Positions 36,999-48,335 of a DNA stretch of 64,000 nt are shown here, one piece after another. The stretch covers positions 3,403,070 to 3,467,069 of the forward strand of contig VUYV01000041.1 of assembly GCA_008711295.1 (NCBI GenBank). Reading direction: 5' to 3'. How positions within the stretch are numbered: the first letter of the stretch is position 1; every line of letters begins with the position of its first letter. Position numbers and translations under genes: made by a program. This stretch comes from Anarhynchus alexandrinus (Eukaryota > Chordata > Aves > Charadriiformes > Charadriidae). The notes below the pieces were generated by a model, which ran no database searches, had not been told where the DNA came from, and saw only the letters and a program-made list of their open reading frames with translations.

Positions 36999-39922
36999 AT
37001 TTTGCATCCAGATGCCTGCAAAAGGAATGGCCCAAGAATCACAAATTAATTTCTACTGCAAACAGCCACCTAACATTTCTAGCGATAACCTGACATTGCT
37101 TTTAAAACGAGCGTTTTGCTGGTGATCTCATCAGATCCAGCATGAGCACATGAACCAAGGGGATGATGAGAGTGTTTTGCAACCCTAACTGCAGCAATCG
37201 CCGTTCAAGGGTATGAAGATTAAACTAATCTCATGTGGGATGTGGCAGAACTGGATCACAGAGAAATACATGACTTTTTAATTAAACAGAAGAGGAGTAA
37301 GACTAAAGAACATGTCTTGTTGCTTTGAAAAGCTGAGCAAACACAGCCATCGCCTACAGTAAATGAAAACATATTTAAAGAAATACTTTCTTCACATAGA
37401 AATACTAGAAAGTACTGGTTTTCCTTTTTGCTCCAGCTTTCCTTTCTCAACAGTTATTTTGCTGAGGATTCCTATGCCCCTGTTTAAAGGCAGCACCAGC
37501 TGCCCGTGGAGGAAGCCTACCTCCCACCAGAGCCAGCCAGAGACCCCCGGGGCTGGCAAGGGGCTCAGTCAAGCCTTTACCTGTGTAAAGTCCTTTCACT
37601 CAACCACAGCACATGTTTTATTAGAAAGATCCAAAGATTGAAACAGGCCATTCGTTAAAGAGCTCAACATATTATTAACTAGAAATGAAAGGCAAGATTT
37701 TCAAAAGCATCAGCACGGGACTAAAATTGCCTTCTTTAAAGCCAAGGGGAGCTTACCCTTGACCTTGACGGGAGGAGGGTTGGGTGAGCTTGGGTTAACT
37801 ATGAGTCCTTTTGAAAATCCCAGGCAAGGTGGTGAAACACGAAGATTAAGAAGGCTGCCAGAAGAAGCGGTGCACTAATGGCAATTTATTCCCCTTGACC
37901 CAATGCATTAATGCTTATTTCCTGCACACACAAACTGTATAGTATAAATCAAATCGGCTCCTTTTCTAAATGTAGATTGGAAGAAACACCAAAGCTTCCC
38001 TTCAGTTTGCAGCAGAGGTGTTTGTCAAAACACGTGTGCAACTCCTTGCCAATACCTCAATATATAAGGGAACACAAATCTATTCACAGACAAAGCAAGA
38101 GCAGGAAGAAAACTTAAAAAGAAAATCTGACATTATACTGGAACAATGGTCCAATGGCTAAAAGAAGCAACAAGATTGGTTTTCTGTTTACACAGACAAT
38201 TGCCAAATAGATAAAAATTGCCTTTAAAAGCCTTGTATACAAAACCATAAATCTAACAAGATAAACTACAGCTGCATCACTCTGAGTTAACAACGAGTGA
38301 TACTTGGGTGCTCTAGTTCTCATTTATATAAACATATATATGACCGTAAACAAATCTGGAAGGAAAGCTTAGTTGTGTATGGAAGTGCAGGGAAGGCTTC
38401 AAGATTTAATAACCATGCATAATTAACTGTATCCTAGAGGAACTTCCAGACCTTTTCCATACAAGTGACATTTCCCAGTGAGAAGTAAGTCACATCACTG
38501 CTGATATTCTTAGTCAATAGGCAAAAGAAGTGTGGAGTCTGAACTAGTAATAGCTTTTCAGCTGCAGAAATGATTTTTCTTTGAAGGTTGAGACATGCTG
38601 CCGTGTCAGCATAGGGAAGACAGCATAGCACCCATTTCTTCACCAGAGGGAACATTTCAGTCATCAGTGGCAAGACCTTTGTCCTGCTCTAGTCAACAGA
38701 AGTCTGGCCCCTGACTTCACCGGAGGCAAACTTTCACTGTGAGACACTGGTTAACTTTTTTACTGACTTTGGATGGTTATGCAGCCTCCACAACATATGC
38801 AAGCTAAGGTGAGTGTGTTTGCTGCTTGGTTGGTTTTTTTTTAAAAAACAGCATTCATAGACTTAATTTACAAAAGACAATAGATTTTCCTCATGCAATG
38901 GGAATACAAAAATTAAGCAAACATTTTCAAATGGAGCTCCAAGGCAATTCTGGAGGTGCTAAAAGAAGAGCTGGCCAGCTCTGGAGGAAAATATTAATGA
39001 AGAAAAATTTCATGAAAAGAAGTCTACACAGTCTTAAGTTGGCAGTTCTCTCAGTTACTCTGGAGCACATACTATGGGCCACAAGGGCCATTAATTAGTA
39101 TCAACAGAATGCCTATATTGATGACATAATGCAAAAACAGCAACTGCATCTTGCATTTTCATGTTTGCAAGTGGCTTTATCAAGCTGCAGGATCAGGTCC
39201 TTACAAGAAAGTTTCCAGTCTGTCCTAGAAAACAATTATTATTGTCTGTACAAAGCTTCTTCAGTGGTTGCCTTGCCACATCCTGAGACAAGACCAACAG
39301 TGGGAAGCTGGCAGCAATTAACAAAAGATCTCAAGGATCACAGAGGACTGCAACTATGCATGGTTTTGGAAATACAAGACACGGACACAATTTTATCATA
39401 CTGTGACGCAAGTTAAGGAGGAAAATGGACAGATATTTTGCCAAATGGAAAACTAGAGGTAGTGAACTCTGTAAGCCATTTAGAATGGACACACCCCAAG
39501 ATGAGAAACAGTACTGTAAACTCTGGGAAACAGAGATACTTAAATAATCAAAGAATAAAAAATGCATTTATTTGCATGTAGCAGCATCCCTGATACAATG
39601 CACATCTACATCTGTATGTATGTATGAACACAGAATTTTGGGAAGAAAGGATTCCAAGACTGCAGGTGTTTATGAACAAAACCACCACATCCACTGGACA
39701 AAAAAGGCTATGGCTATATTAGCAAGCTGTACAGAGCAATAGGAGAGGACCTATAGACTGACACAGATCATGCTGAGGATCTGGCGTTCAGACTCTATAC
39801 AGTTGGAAGGTTTCACTTCTAACTGGGTCTAGTCTGGTCCTAGGGACTCTGAACTCCTGGAGCACATTCTCCTGTTCAGATTCACCTGAAAGAAATCACA
39901 CAGAGTGTGATGCCAAGCTTAC

Positions 39923-39957
39923 AGAATCACAGAAAAAAATAGGTTGGGAGGGACCTT
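39923..39957 (-). mobile_element. CR1 LINE 3' tail remnant
   Basis: On the plus strand it reads as the reverse complement of a CR1 end: CAGAATCACAGAAAAAAATA then GGTTGGGAGGGACCTT. Only ~35 bases are clear; whether more follows to the right is uncertain. Confidence 0.7.
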
Positions 39958-40499
39958 AATCTTCTGAAGTATTACTAGTGTCCGCATGACAGAGTAGCAA
40001 AGTCTGATGATTGGCCACGCCTTGGCAACCTCTGTGATGTCCTGGATCCAGTCCCCTGGGAAACAGCAAACTTTGGAAGTCATCAGGTCTGGTCAGCGGA
40101 CGGATGTCTCCTTTCCCTACACCAGGAGTCTTCAATCCCAATTACCCATTGCTTCCTCTTAGTGACACTGGCTATGATCAGGCACAGCTGGCCCAAACAC
40201 CTCTCTTGCCAGAACTCACTCCTCCTCTCCTGTTCCCAGGGACTATATGCTTTATTAAATCTATATTATTATTAGCCTCACATATTTGTGTTACTGAGGA
40301 TGACACCAAGTATGGTTACATCTTTCCATTAACTTACCTGAAAGAAACTGTTTGAGACTGGACAGGAAACACTATAGTTCTTAACAGTAATGCCTAAGAT
40401 TTAGGCTTCTCAAAGTGAAAAACATAGATGCAAGCAGCATAAACACAGCTGCTTATTAAGACAGCAAAAAAGCAACAAAACAAATATTACTTCAACTGT

Positions 40500-40520
40500 A
40501 AAAAAAAAAAAAAAAAAAAA
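40500..40520 (+). repeat. Poly(A) tract, 21 bases
   Basis: Uninterrupted run of A. No retrogene or LINE body was recognised upstream, so it is not obviously the tail of a processed insertion. Confidence 0.9.
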
Positions 40521-43500
40521 GAAAACATCTTACGTTCATACCCACATCAAAACCAAAACACATACACAGAACGCTCTGTAGAACCAGGGAAGTTGATTAC
40601 TTGTCCATGTCATGATGCATGCTGCTAATATTGAGTGTGCGCACAAACCTTTAATGCCAGACTTCACAGATCTCACTGCGGTCAGGAACAAAGCCAAAGC
40701 TGTAAATGTAACACCCGATTTTCAGGGGAGATGGGAATGTGGAAAAGAGTTTGGGAAATTCTACTACGAGGATGCCTTAGAATATCTCCAGACAACATTT
40801 TCTATAGCCTCCAGGCATTGGGATGTGACACAACTGCATTCCTTCATCCGCAGGTCAAGCCAGCGCGGCCAAGGCTGCTAAGCCCATCCCATTCCTTCAG
40901 ACATACACGGGAGGAAACTCCCCCTTCTGCCACTGGACTACACAACAGAGGAGAGGGAAAGAGAAGAAAGAAAAAAAAACATTTAGAGAGAGAAAAGAAA
41001 TTCATCAGCTGCTCTCCTATCTGACATCCAAATGGAAAAGGCAAGAGACCAGGCTGTTTCCTCACTGCATTACACACAAGAGGAAGCAGGATAGGAAGAG
41101 GGCAGGAAGCAGCCAACAAAAGGTAAGAAGAGATGCTAAATTTCCCCATATCCTAATGCTGTCCCATTTGAATCAGAATTCTTAGAAACCTACAACCCAG
41201 CTGTAGAAAAAGGACTTTGGGAAAGCTGGAGGGGGGGCAGGGGGGCTATGACTTTCTCAGCAGAAGTACATATTTTTCTTTGTTTTGTATTTGCATGCTT
41301 CATCCAAAGTGTTACACAACATGAAGCTTTATATAGCTATACGAGAACACACGCTCCCCACACATCCAGGGAAAAACCCCAACCACACCAAAATCTATTC
41401 AAATCAAAAAAACTCACCCAAGTCTAACAGGACCCTAATGCAGACTGCTGACTAGGCACCACAACAACAACGACAAAATCATCCTTGCTTAGTTGTGAGA
41501 GAACAGCTTTCCCAAGGCGATTCTGTGTAACTCCATGCCCCAAATTCACTAACATTTGCCAGATAGCAACGGCTGCTGCAGGATTCCTTTGGCAAACGCT
41601 GTATCTCAGACTTCTCTCTTTCTCAATATGCTGTGATTTCCTGTGGAATGGAGAAATCATCTATACTACAAAGAGGTGCAGTACTAAGACTTTTAGAAGT
41701 AAATAATTTTATAGCAATATATAGTATAGAAAGAAATATAATACTTGGGCAGAAAAATTCCTGAGCGGAGAGAGATTAGAAAAACATTCTGATAAACAAA
41801 TGCCATCGAAGCTTACATATTTTTATTCAGTGAAAAAAATATTGGGTAACTGTTTACTGTTCTTAGAAAGAATGGAATTCTGTTGCCAACAGCTGTAGTT
41901 TTTCATAGGAATTATAATATTATATTGAAGATTTATGTTCCTGACAAAGGCATAAAGTTATCCAAACTAGGGCAGAAAAACCAGAATAGTCTTTTCCCAA
42001 TGAAACAGACCCACATTTTTTTTTGTTAACTCTTACTACGGCAGAAGTTTGGATCTTCAAAACCAGGAACTCATGCTGTGGTTGATGTTTATAATTATTA
42101 AATCTTGCAATGCCACTCTGCACAGGGTGAGCTGCTTTATCACAGGTTCTCACACAAGCAATAAACACGCCCTATCATCTTTAAATCAATTGAAGTCATA
42201 AACATTTAGCTCCAAAAGCACATGACTTTAAATTTTCTTCTTGAGATTTTGGGGTTTTACAATGATGCTTTCCCTGCCTTAAGAAAAGGTTTCCCCAAAG
42301 CTGTGGCCACCTGACTGATACGACAAAGGAGAAAGGTGACCCTAGGCAAAAGGCTGTCCTGTGCATAAAGTATACAAGCAAGGGGAAGGAATCTTGGGTC
42401 TCTCTGCTGCAATTATACCGATGCAAGTGGCCCTACCTGCCTGCACATCACTCTCCTGATTCCCATGGAAAAACTATTCCTCGTGCTCTGCAGGATTAGG
42501 GTCTTCTGTGTTTCTTGGAACTACAGCAGATAACAGTATACAGAACTATTATTTTTAAGTCAAGTGACGTTCAGCAATAAAACTCAGGATATCACAGGTT
42601 TTAAAGTTCATTTATTTGCGCGCAGCCAAACAGCATACTCTGGGTTGAATCCTGGGCCAATTTACAGTTACACTCTATGCTCCTCTGTGAACATTACACC
42701 AAATTACACAATTTGGGAATCAATAAATTCATTGCCTTGGAAGAATTTTCCCAAAGGCTCCCGATGAGTCAGTGGCAGTCAGTTTAGGTCTCAGACTTTG
42801 GCTTCCATTTTGTAGCTGCTCGGTCCACCAGATCCTATTTACACTACGTCACCAAAAATGTTTTTATTTCTGTTCTTCTGAAATTGCTGTTTGTTTGGTT
42901 TAGTTGGTTTGGTTGTTTTTTTACTAGGGGAAGAAAATAAATTAAAAGCTTCTTAACAATTACAGTTGTGATTTATTTTTTTTAACCGAGAACCAACAAA
43001 CTATCTTTCTTAGCTGAAGCAAAGCTAGAAAGCCTGATCTCTTTGAACAAAATGCATAATAATCCAAAGGCCTACATAGAAAAATCACTGTGCATGTGCC
43101 ACAGTTTTTACATTCAGATAGAGAAAACCTAATAGTCTACTTTTCATGACTTTAAAATTCCTACGTGTTGTCAGTGAGAAGTGAAAGACTACAAAATAAA
43201 ACCTCCCTTCAAGGAACAACCTGACACCAGTCCTTAGTCCTGCAAAAGATCTGCAAAAACTGAGGCTATTTTGCCTGAGTAAACAGAATTTTAATTGAGC
43301 ATAAACAAGTGAACAGCAGGCATGCGATTTCCATAAGTATGCAGGATTCAAAGGAAAAAAGATTTAAAAATCTGGGACCATAAAACCAACTTCAATTTTA
43401 AAAGTTTTAGGATCTAAGAAAAGGTACTGTGTATGTGGCAGGCTTTTTTCACTACAAATGGATTCTTTAAAAAAAATTGCCACTCACAAATCATCATTTA

Positions 43501-45204
43501 TAAGAACTGTTTCCAATAAGGCAGAAGTTATCTAGCATGGCACTAAAGAACACATTTAATTTTAAGTATGCTTATAGTTTTATTAGAGCAAATGGCTTTT
43601 TCCATGCTTAAGGCCAAGCATATGCTCAAGTACTCTGCCGAGACAAAAGCTTACAAGTTTGTTGTTTAGAATGCAAAGCGAGGCTTTTTATCCCAAACCA
43701 CATTTTCTTGCATGTAATCAGCACTGATGATGCCGCCATGGTTTCCAATTCATTCCAGGGTGTACTCAGCATTTATTAGGGCACAGATGGTGCTCTCTTT
43801 CTTTGACTTCTAAAGAACACGCCTAAATATTAAAACAAACTTGGCTATCTGCCTCTTACCCTGTTCTTACACTCTGTATTGCCACAGTAAAAATAACAGT
43901 AACCTTTGATATAATCTGGAAGCCTTTTCTAATATACACACAAAATTTGGCAATAGGATTATCAAGTACAGTCAGCCCACTCGAAACCGGAGAACCTGGT
44001 ATGCATAAACCCAGCACGTTAGTCACAATCAGTCAAGAACGGGAACAAGCAATCCACAAAACAATCAAAAGAACAAAAATCGGAAGGAATTTTCCTACTA
44101 ACAGACTACACGATCCTGACTGTACTTAATAGCTGTATGTGAGTGTCTGGAACTGTAAGGATTATTCAACAGCTTAACCAGCAATTAGCAAAGGAACAGG
44201 CTGATTTGTAAGGCAAATAAAGAGCATTAGCATGACAGGATTTGTCATAACAGCGAGCAAGGTCTTTTCCAACACACTCAATGCCACAAGTTTGCATTGT
44301 GCTGAGAACTTGCAGTGTTTTCCCCTATAGGCAGCACAGGACATTTATTTCCCAAATTCTGAAAATTATTTACCCATTTACAAACAAGCATAAAGCAACC
44401 TCCACAGGGACCCAACAGAAAGACAAGCCGTCACAATATTCCATTAGAAATGTCCTAAGGTAAGATAATGTCAGATTTGTCCAGCACATCTTGACAAAAC
44501 GTTCTTGAACGTGCAGCTAACTGGGACGCAGGTGCACATGATGGTCAGTGGGTCTTAGTCACCCATCTTCACAGGCTTTCAGTCTCAGGCAAAGCACACT
44601 GACACTGGAAAAATCACACGTCACGTGCATCAAAATACATATGACCAGACTTAAATGGAGTGGGGGGTTGGTGTGGAGGGCTTGGAGAAAGGTTAATCAG
44701 ACTGCTTGGAAATGATGTTCCCAAGTGAGGACTACTTCACTATCTCGCTGGTAACATGAGGTTAGCAGCCAATGCATGCTGCCAAAATCTAGGACAAGAA
44801 ACGTGCATTTTAAGCAGTCGTCTTGACTTCAAAACAGCTCAACAACTGCATGAAATCACTTCTGAACAAACACCAAGTCCAGAAAACTAGTTTCAGAAGT
44901 ACCTTTAAATGTCAGAAAGCCAGAGATTTGACTAAATAAGATTATCTAACACACACTAAATCAGTTAGCTCCTAAATTTGTTTTAAAATTAAGAAATGGC
45001 TAGTAATTTTGGAAGTAATGATCCTCGATGTTTGCACTCTGGTAAACATAATAAACTGAATAAATCTAAATTAGCATATGGTACTAAATCAAAATTACAT
45101 TAAATCACAATAAAAGTAAGTAAATAAAAATTCTGCCAGTATGTACAATCCAGAAACAAACCACTGCAAAACACACGTAAAAAAAAACAATGATCAGGTA
45201 TGGA

Positions 45205-46999
45205 TTGTGAAGAGACTGTTCGGTAGCTAGCCAAAATTACTAAGGATAATCTCTGTCCTTTAGTAGATGGGGGTGGAAACATAGTGACAAAGGATGAGGA
45301 AAAGGCTGAGGTACTTAACACACTTAACAGTTCTTTGCCTCAGTCTTTAACAGTAAGACAGTTGTTCCCCGAGTACCCTGTGCTAGTAGACAGGGGTGGG
45401 GTGCAGAATGAAGCCCCCATAATCCATGCGGAAACGGTGAGTGACCTGCTTTAGCACCTAGACATCCGCAAATCTATGGGGTCGGATGGGATCCACCCAA
45501 GGGTACCGAGGAAGCTGGCAGATGTGCTCACCAAGCCACTTTCCATCATTTATGAGCAGTCCTGGCTAACTGGGGAGGTCCCAGTTGACTGGAGGTCAGC
45601 AAATGTGACGCCCATCCACAAGAAGGGCCAGAAGGAGGATCCAGGGAACTACAGGCCTGTCAGTCTGACCTCGGTGCCAGTGAAGCTTATGGAGCAGATC
45701 ATCCTGAGTGCCATTACGTGGCACATGCAGGAAAAACAGGTGATCAGGCCCGGTCAGCATGGGTTCATGAAAGGCAGGTCCTGCTTGACAAACCTGATCT
45801 CCGTCTGTGACAAGGTGACTTGCTTAGTGGATGAGGGAAAAGCTGTAGATGTTGTTTACCTGGACTTCAGTAAAGCCTTCAACACTGTTTCCCACAGCAT
45901 ACTCCTGGAGAAACTGCCTGCTCATGGCTTGGATGGGCGTACACTTCGCTGGGTAAAAAACTGTCTGGATGGCCAGGCCCAAAGAGTGGTGGTGAATGGA
46001 GTCAAATCCAGTTGGCAGCTGGTCACGAGTGGTGTTCCCCAGGTCTTGGTACTGGGGCCGGTTCTCTTTAATATCTTTATCAATGACCTGGACAAGGGGA
46101 TCGAGTGCACCCTCAGTAAGTTTGCAGAGGATACCAAGTTGGGCAGGAGTGTCGACCTGCTTGAGGGTAGGATGGATCTACAGAGGGATCTGGACAGGCT
46201 GGATCAATGGGCTGAGGCCAATGGCATGAGGTTCAACACGGCCAAGTGCCGGGTCCTGCACTTGGGTCACAACAACCCCATGCAACGCTACAGGCTTGGG
46301 GAAGTGTGGCTGGAAAGCTTCCCAGTGGAAAAGGACCTGGGGGTATCGGTTGACAGCTGGGTGAATATGAGCCAGCAGTGTGCCCAGGTGGCCAAGAAGG
46401 CCAATGGCATCTTGGCTTGTATCAAGAATAGTGCGGTGACCAGGACGAGAGAAGTGACTGTCCCCCTGCACTCGGCACTGGTGAGGCCCCACCTCAAGTA
46501 CTGTGTTCAGTTTTGGGCCCCTCACTACAAGAAAGACAAAGAGGTGCTGGAACACGTCCAGAGAAGGGCAATGAAGCTGGTGAGAGGTCTAGAGAACAAG
46601 TCTTATGAGGAGCAGCTGAGGGATCTGGGGTTGTTTAGCCTGGAGAAAAGGAGGCTGAGGGGGAGACCTTATCGCTCTCTACAGCTACCTGAAAGGTAGA
46701 GAGTTGGGGGTCAACCTCTTCTTGCTAGTAACAAGCAAGAGGACAAGAGGAGACGGCCTCAAGTAATGCCAGGGGAGGTTTAGGATGGATATTAGGAAAA
46801 AGTTCTTCACAGAAAGGGTTATCAAGCATTGGAACAGGCTGCCCAGAGAAGTGGTGGAGTCGGCATCCCTGGAGGTATTTAAAAGATGGGTAGACGGGGT
46901 GCTTAGGGACACGGTTTAGTGGTGGTTTTGGCACTGTTAGGTTGATGGTTGGACTTGATGATCTTAAAGGTCCCCTCCAACCTAGACAATTCTATGATT
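45205..46999 (+). mobile_element. CR1 LINE, 1.8 kb, most intact copy (reverse transcriptase, damaged)
   Basis: The 5'-truncated CR1 starts just before the reverse transcriptase. A 407-codon frame (45476-46699) covers most of it: motif A YLDFSKAF (Asp130), motif B SGVPQ (185-189), then a catalytic box that reads FAED (216-219) instead of the usual FADD, so the first catalytic Asp is Glu. In motif B the usual GS after PQ is replaced by VL. The frame then meets an apparent extra G in a five-G run (46659-46663), which leads to a premature stop at 46697-46699. The 3' coding remainder and tail (ATTCTATGATTCTATGATTC, ending near 46999) follow in another frame. The endonuclease is absent. Close to the family consensus, hence relatively young, but not autonomous. 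Confidence 0.95.
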
Positions 47000-47179
47000 C
47001 TATGATTCCCCAAACTTTGCAGTACTTCCTGGTGTTTGGCTGGCTTCCAGGAATTCCAAGCTGTCCCCTTTTGTTGGCATCATGCTCCATATCTACACGA
47101 CGCATAACTTGAAATTACTGGTACATTCAATACTTTCAAAATTCCGGTTTGAGAACAAAATATCAGCAATAACAATCCT
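47000..47179 (-). other. CRADD intron between the CR1 and the exon 2 donor
   Basis: About 180 bases of unique intron. Open-frame continuation of the CRADD exon into this part is read-through and shows no conservation with the family. Confidence 0.7.
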
Positions 47180-47188
47180 GGCCTTACC
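47180..47188 (-). other. CRADD: CRADD exon 2 splice donor
   Basis: The minus-strand sequence is CAG followed by GTAAGG, with the intron GT at 47186-47187. It interrupts codon 100 after its first base (phase 1), the same place where the human CARD-coding exon ends, just after the Pro-Ala pair. Confidence 0.9.
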
Positions 47189-47485
47189 TGCAGGATCGTG
47201 TACTGTCATTTCCTTACGCTTCATCATCAGCTTGTCTTTAACCCATGGGAACTCCTGTAAGGAATCCAAGAACGCATCAAAAGCCTTGGGTCCTCTGGTG
47301 GGGAGAATATCAAGGAGCATCATGGTTTTCCTCTGACTGGTGGTTTGGGATTTTATTTCTTGAACATGACTGTCTGTGAGAATCCCTTCTTGGTAGAGAT
47401 ACTGAATAACAACTCCATCCACTAGCACCTCTGTGCAGAGCTCCAGGCGCAGGGAGCGTAAAAGCTGCTTGTCTCTGGCATCCAT
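47188..47485 (-). CDS. CRADD: CRADD (RAIDD), first coding exon: CARD domain
   Basis: CRADD is a two-domain adaptor. Its N-terminal CARD binds the caspase-2 prodomain and its C-terminal death domain binds PIDD1 to build the PIDDosome; it also acts in apoptosis during neuronal development. The exon encodes 99 full codons plus one base. Conserved CARD blocks visible include RSLRLEL (10-16), LYQEGILT (30-37), [14 protein letters not shown] (57-70) and SLQEFPWV (75-82), matching human CRADD closely. The coding part ends in the PAG motif, where CAG meets the donor GTAAGG. An in-frame TAG touches the ATG (47486-47488), and the acceptor lies only 8 bases upstream, so this Met is the start. Human CRADD is 199 residues; the death-domain exon is absent here. 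Continuing the open frame to 47093 is intron read-through, not protein. Confidence 0.96.
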
Positions 47486-47515
47486 CTAGCAACCTAGAAC
47501 GTGAGAAAAGGAGTA
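47486..47515 (-). other. CRADD: CRADD exon 2 splice acceptor and 8-base 5' UTR
   Basis: On the minus strand a pyrimidine-rich tract rich in C/T is followed by TTCTAG, whose AG is at 47494-47495. The exon then begins GTTGCTAG before the ATG. The 5' UTR carried by this exon is therefore 8 bases and ends in an in-frame stop codon. Confidence 0.85.
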
Positions 47516-48055
47516 GGGAAATGTGTGAAGATTAAAATACTTCAACCTTTAACATCCAGAAATTATGTTTGATACTTGGCAACCTTTAGAAAGAATGCCA
47601 AACTCAGAATCACCAACCTGGGAAAACTATTAATGATCCCCACCATCTTCTTTCTGCTCAGATTTCACTGTCTCACGAGCTAAAATGCCATATTTGGCCA
47701 TATGGCCACCCCAGCCATATCTGAGAAGTATTAGACAGGAACAGAACCTTTGGCATTGTGAAGACCAGTCCTTTGCTGGAATAAAAACCGTGCCATATAA
47801 TCCCACTTACAAACTGGTCAAGGTCCACGTGACAGGCAGCTAGAGCATTTGCTAGTCCTTAAGAGACTCTACCCGCAAAAAGTTAAGAGACATGTCACAC
47901 CTGACTTCTGTTACCAATGCCACTGACGCTATTGCTGTTGCAGCACTTTTGCTGCAGTAGTGCAAAAGCAGCAGCAGGACTGGTAGACGCAGCACAGACA
48001 TGCAGCAGCAGCAGGGACAGAGTCACAGGTAGCTTTGGCCTATGTGATGCATTTT
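47516..48055 (-). other. CRADD intron 1, near-exon part
   Basis: Unique AT-rich intron with a GCAGCA-type repetitive patch at about 47950-48020. No exon seen. Confidence 0.6.
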
Positions 48056-48335
48056 AATTTCAGAAGGGGTGGAAATGTACCTTATGCACCAGGTCGTTCT
48101 TCCCCCTGACTCATCCTGGAAGGCTGCTCTGGAACTCGACTGATCTGATGATGAGAAACTTTCTTCGAATTTCCATCTCAAATTTATCTACCTTCTATTT
48201 ATAGGCATTTGTTCTGCCAAAACTGTTCTTTAGCTTAAGTAGCTCTTCTCCCTCCCTGGTATTTACCCTTCTAATGTGTTCACAGGAAGCAATCGCATGC
48301 CCTCTGCCAGCTTTCATTTCACTTGACTAATACTC
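48056..48335 (-). mobile_element. Old CR1-like LINE fragment, 3' coding end
   Basis: Reverse-complement reading follows the same old family as the fragment at 15945-16420. Blocks in order are GCGATTGCTTCCTGTGAACAC, ATTAGAAGGGTAAATACCAG with GGAGGGAGAAGAGCTACTTAAG, AAGAACAGTTTTGGCAGAAC, GGAAATTCGAAGAAAG then TTTCTCATCATCAGA, and TCCAGAGCAGCCTTCCAG. Too degraded for any coding capacity. Assigned by recalled similarity. Confidence 0.75.

Larger units (their letters stand above)
36999..45204. other. Intronic DNA, no genes recognised
   Basis: Contains a short CR1 tail (39923-39957), a poly(A) tract (40500-40520) and an AG-rich low-complexity area (40940-41000). Small open frames have no recognisable domain, and none resembles the CRADD death domain. 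Confidence 0.5.
1..47187 (-). other. CRADD: CRADD intron 2 (inferred, continues beyond the left edge)
   Basis: Everything left of the exon 2 donor reads as intron: no exon of the CRADD death domain was found on the minus strand, and no other protein-coding gene was recognised. CRADD is known to have a very large intron at this point in mammals, so >47 kb is plausible. The recognised contents are LINE fragments, simple repeats and CpG-rich patches listed separately. Small open frames across the region lack conserved domains or codon structure. Confidence 0.7.

Noticed and set aside
47093..47187. Continuation of the CRADD open frame beyond the PAG motif
   Set aside because: It lies past a strong GTAAGG donor at the family's usual exon boundary and diverges from all CRADD proteins I know.
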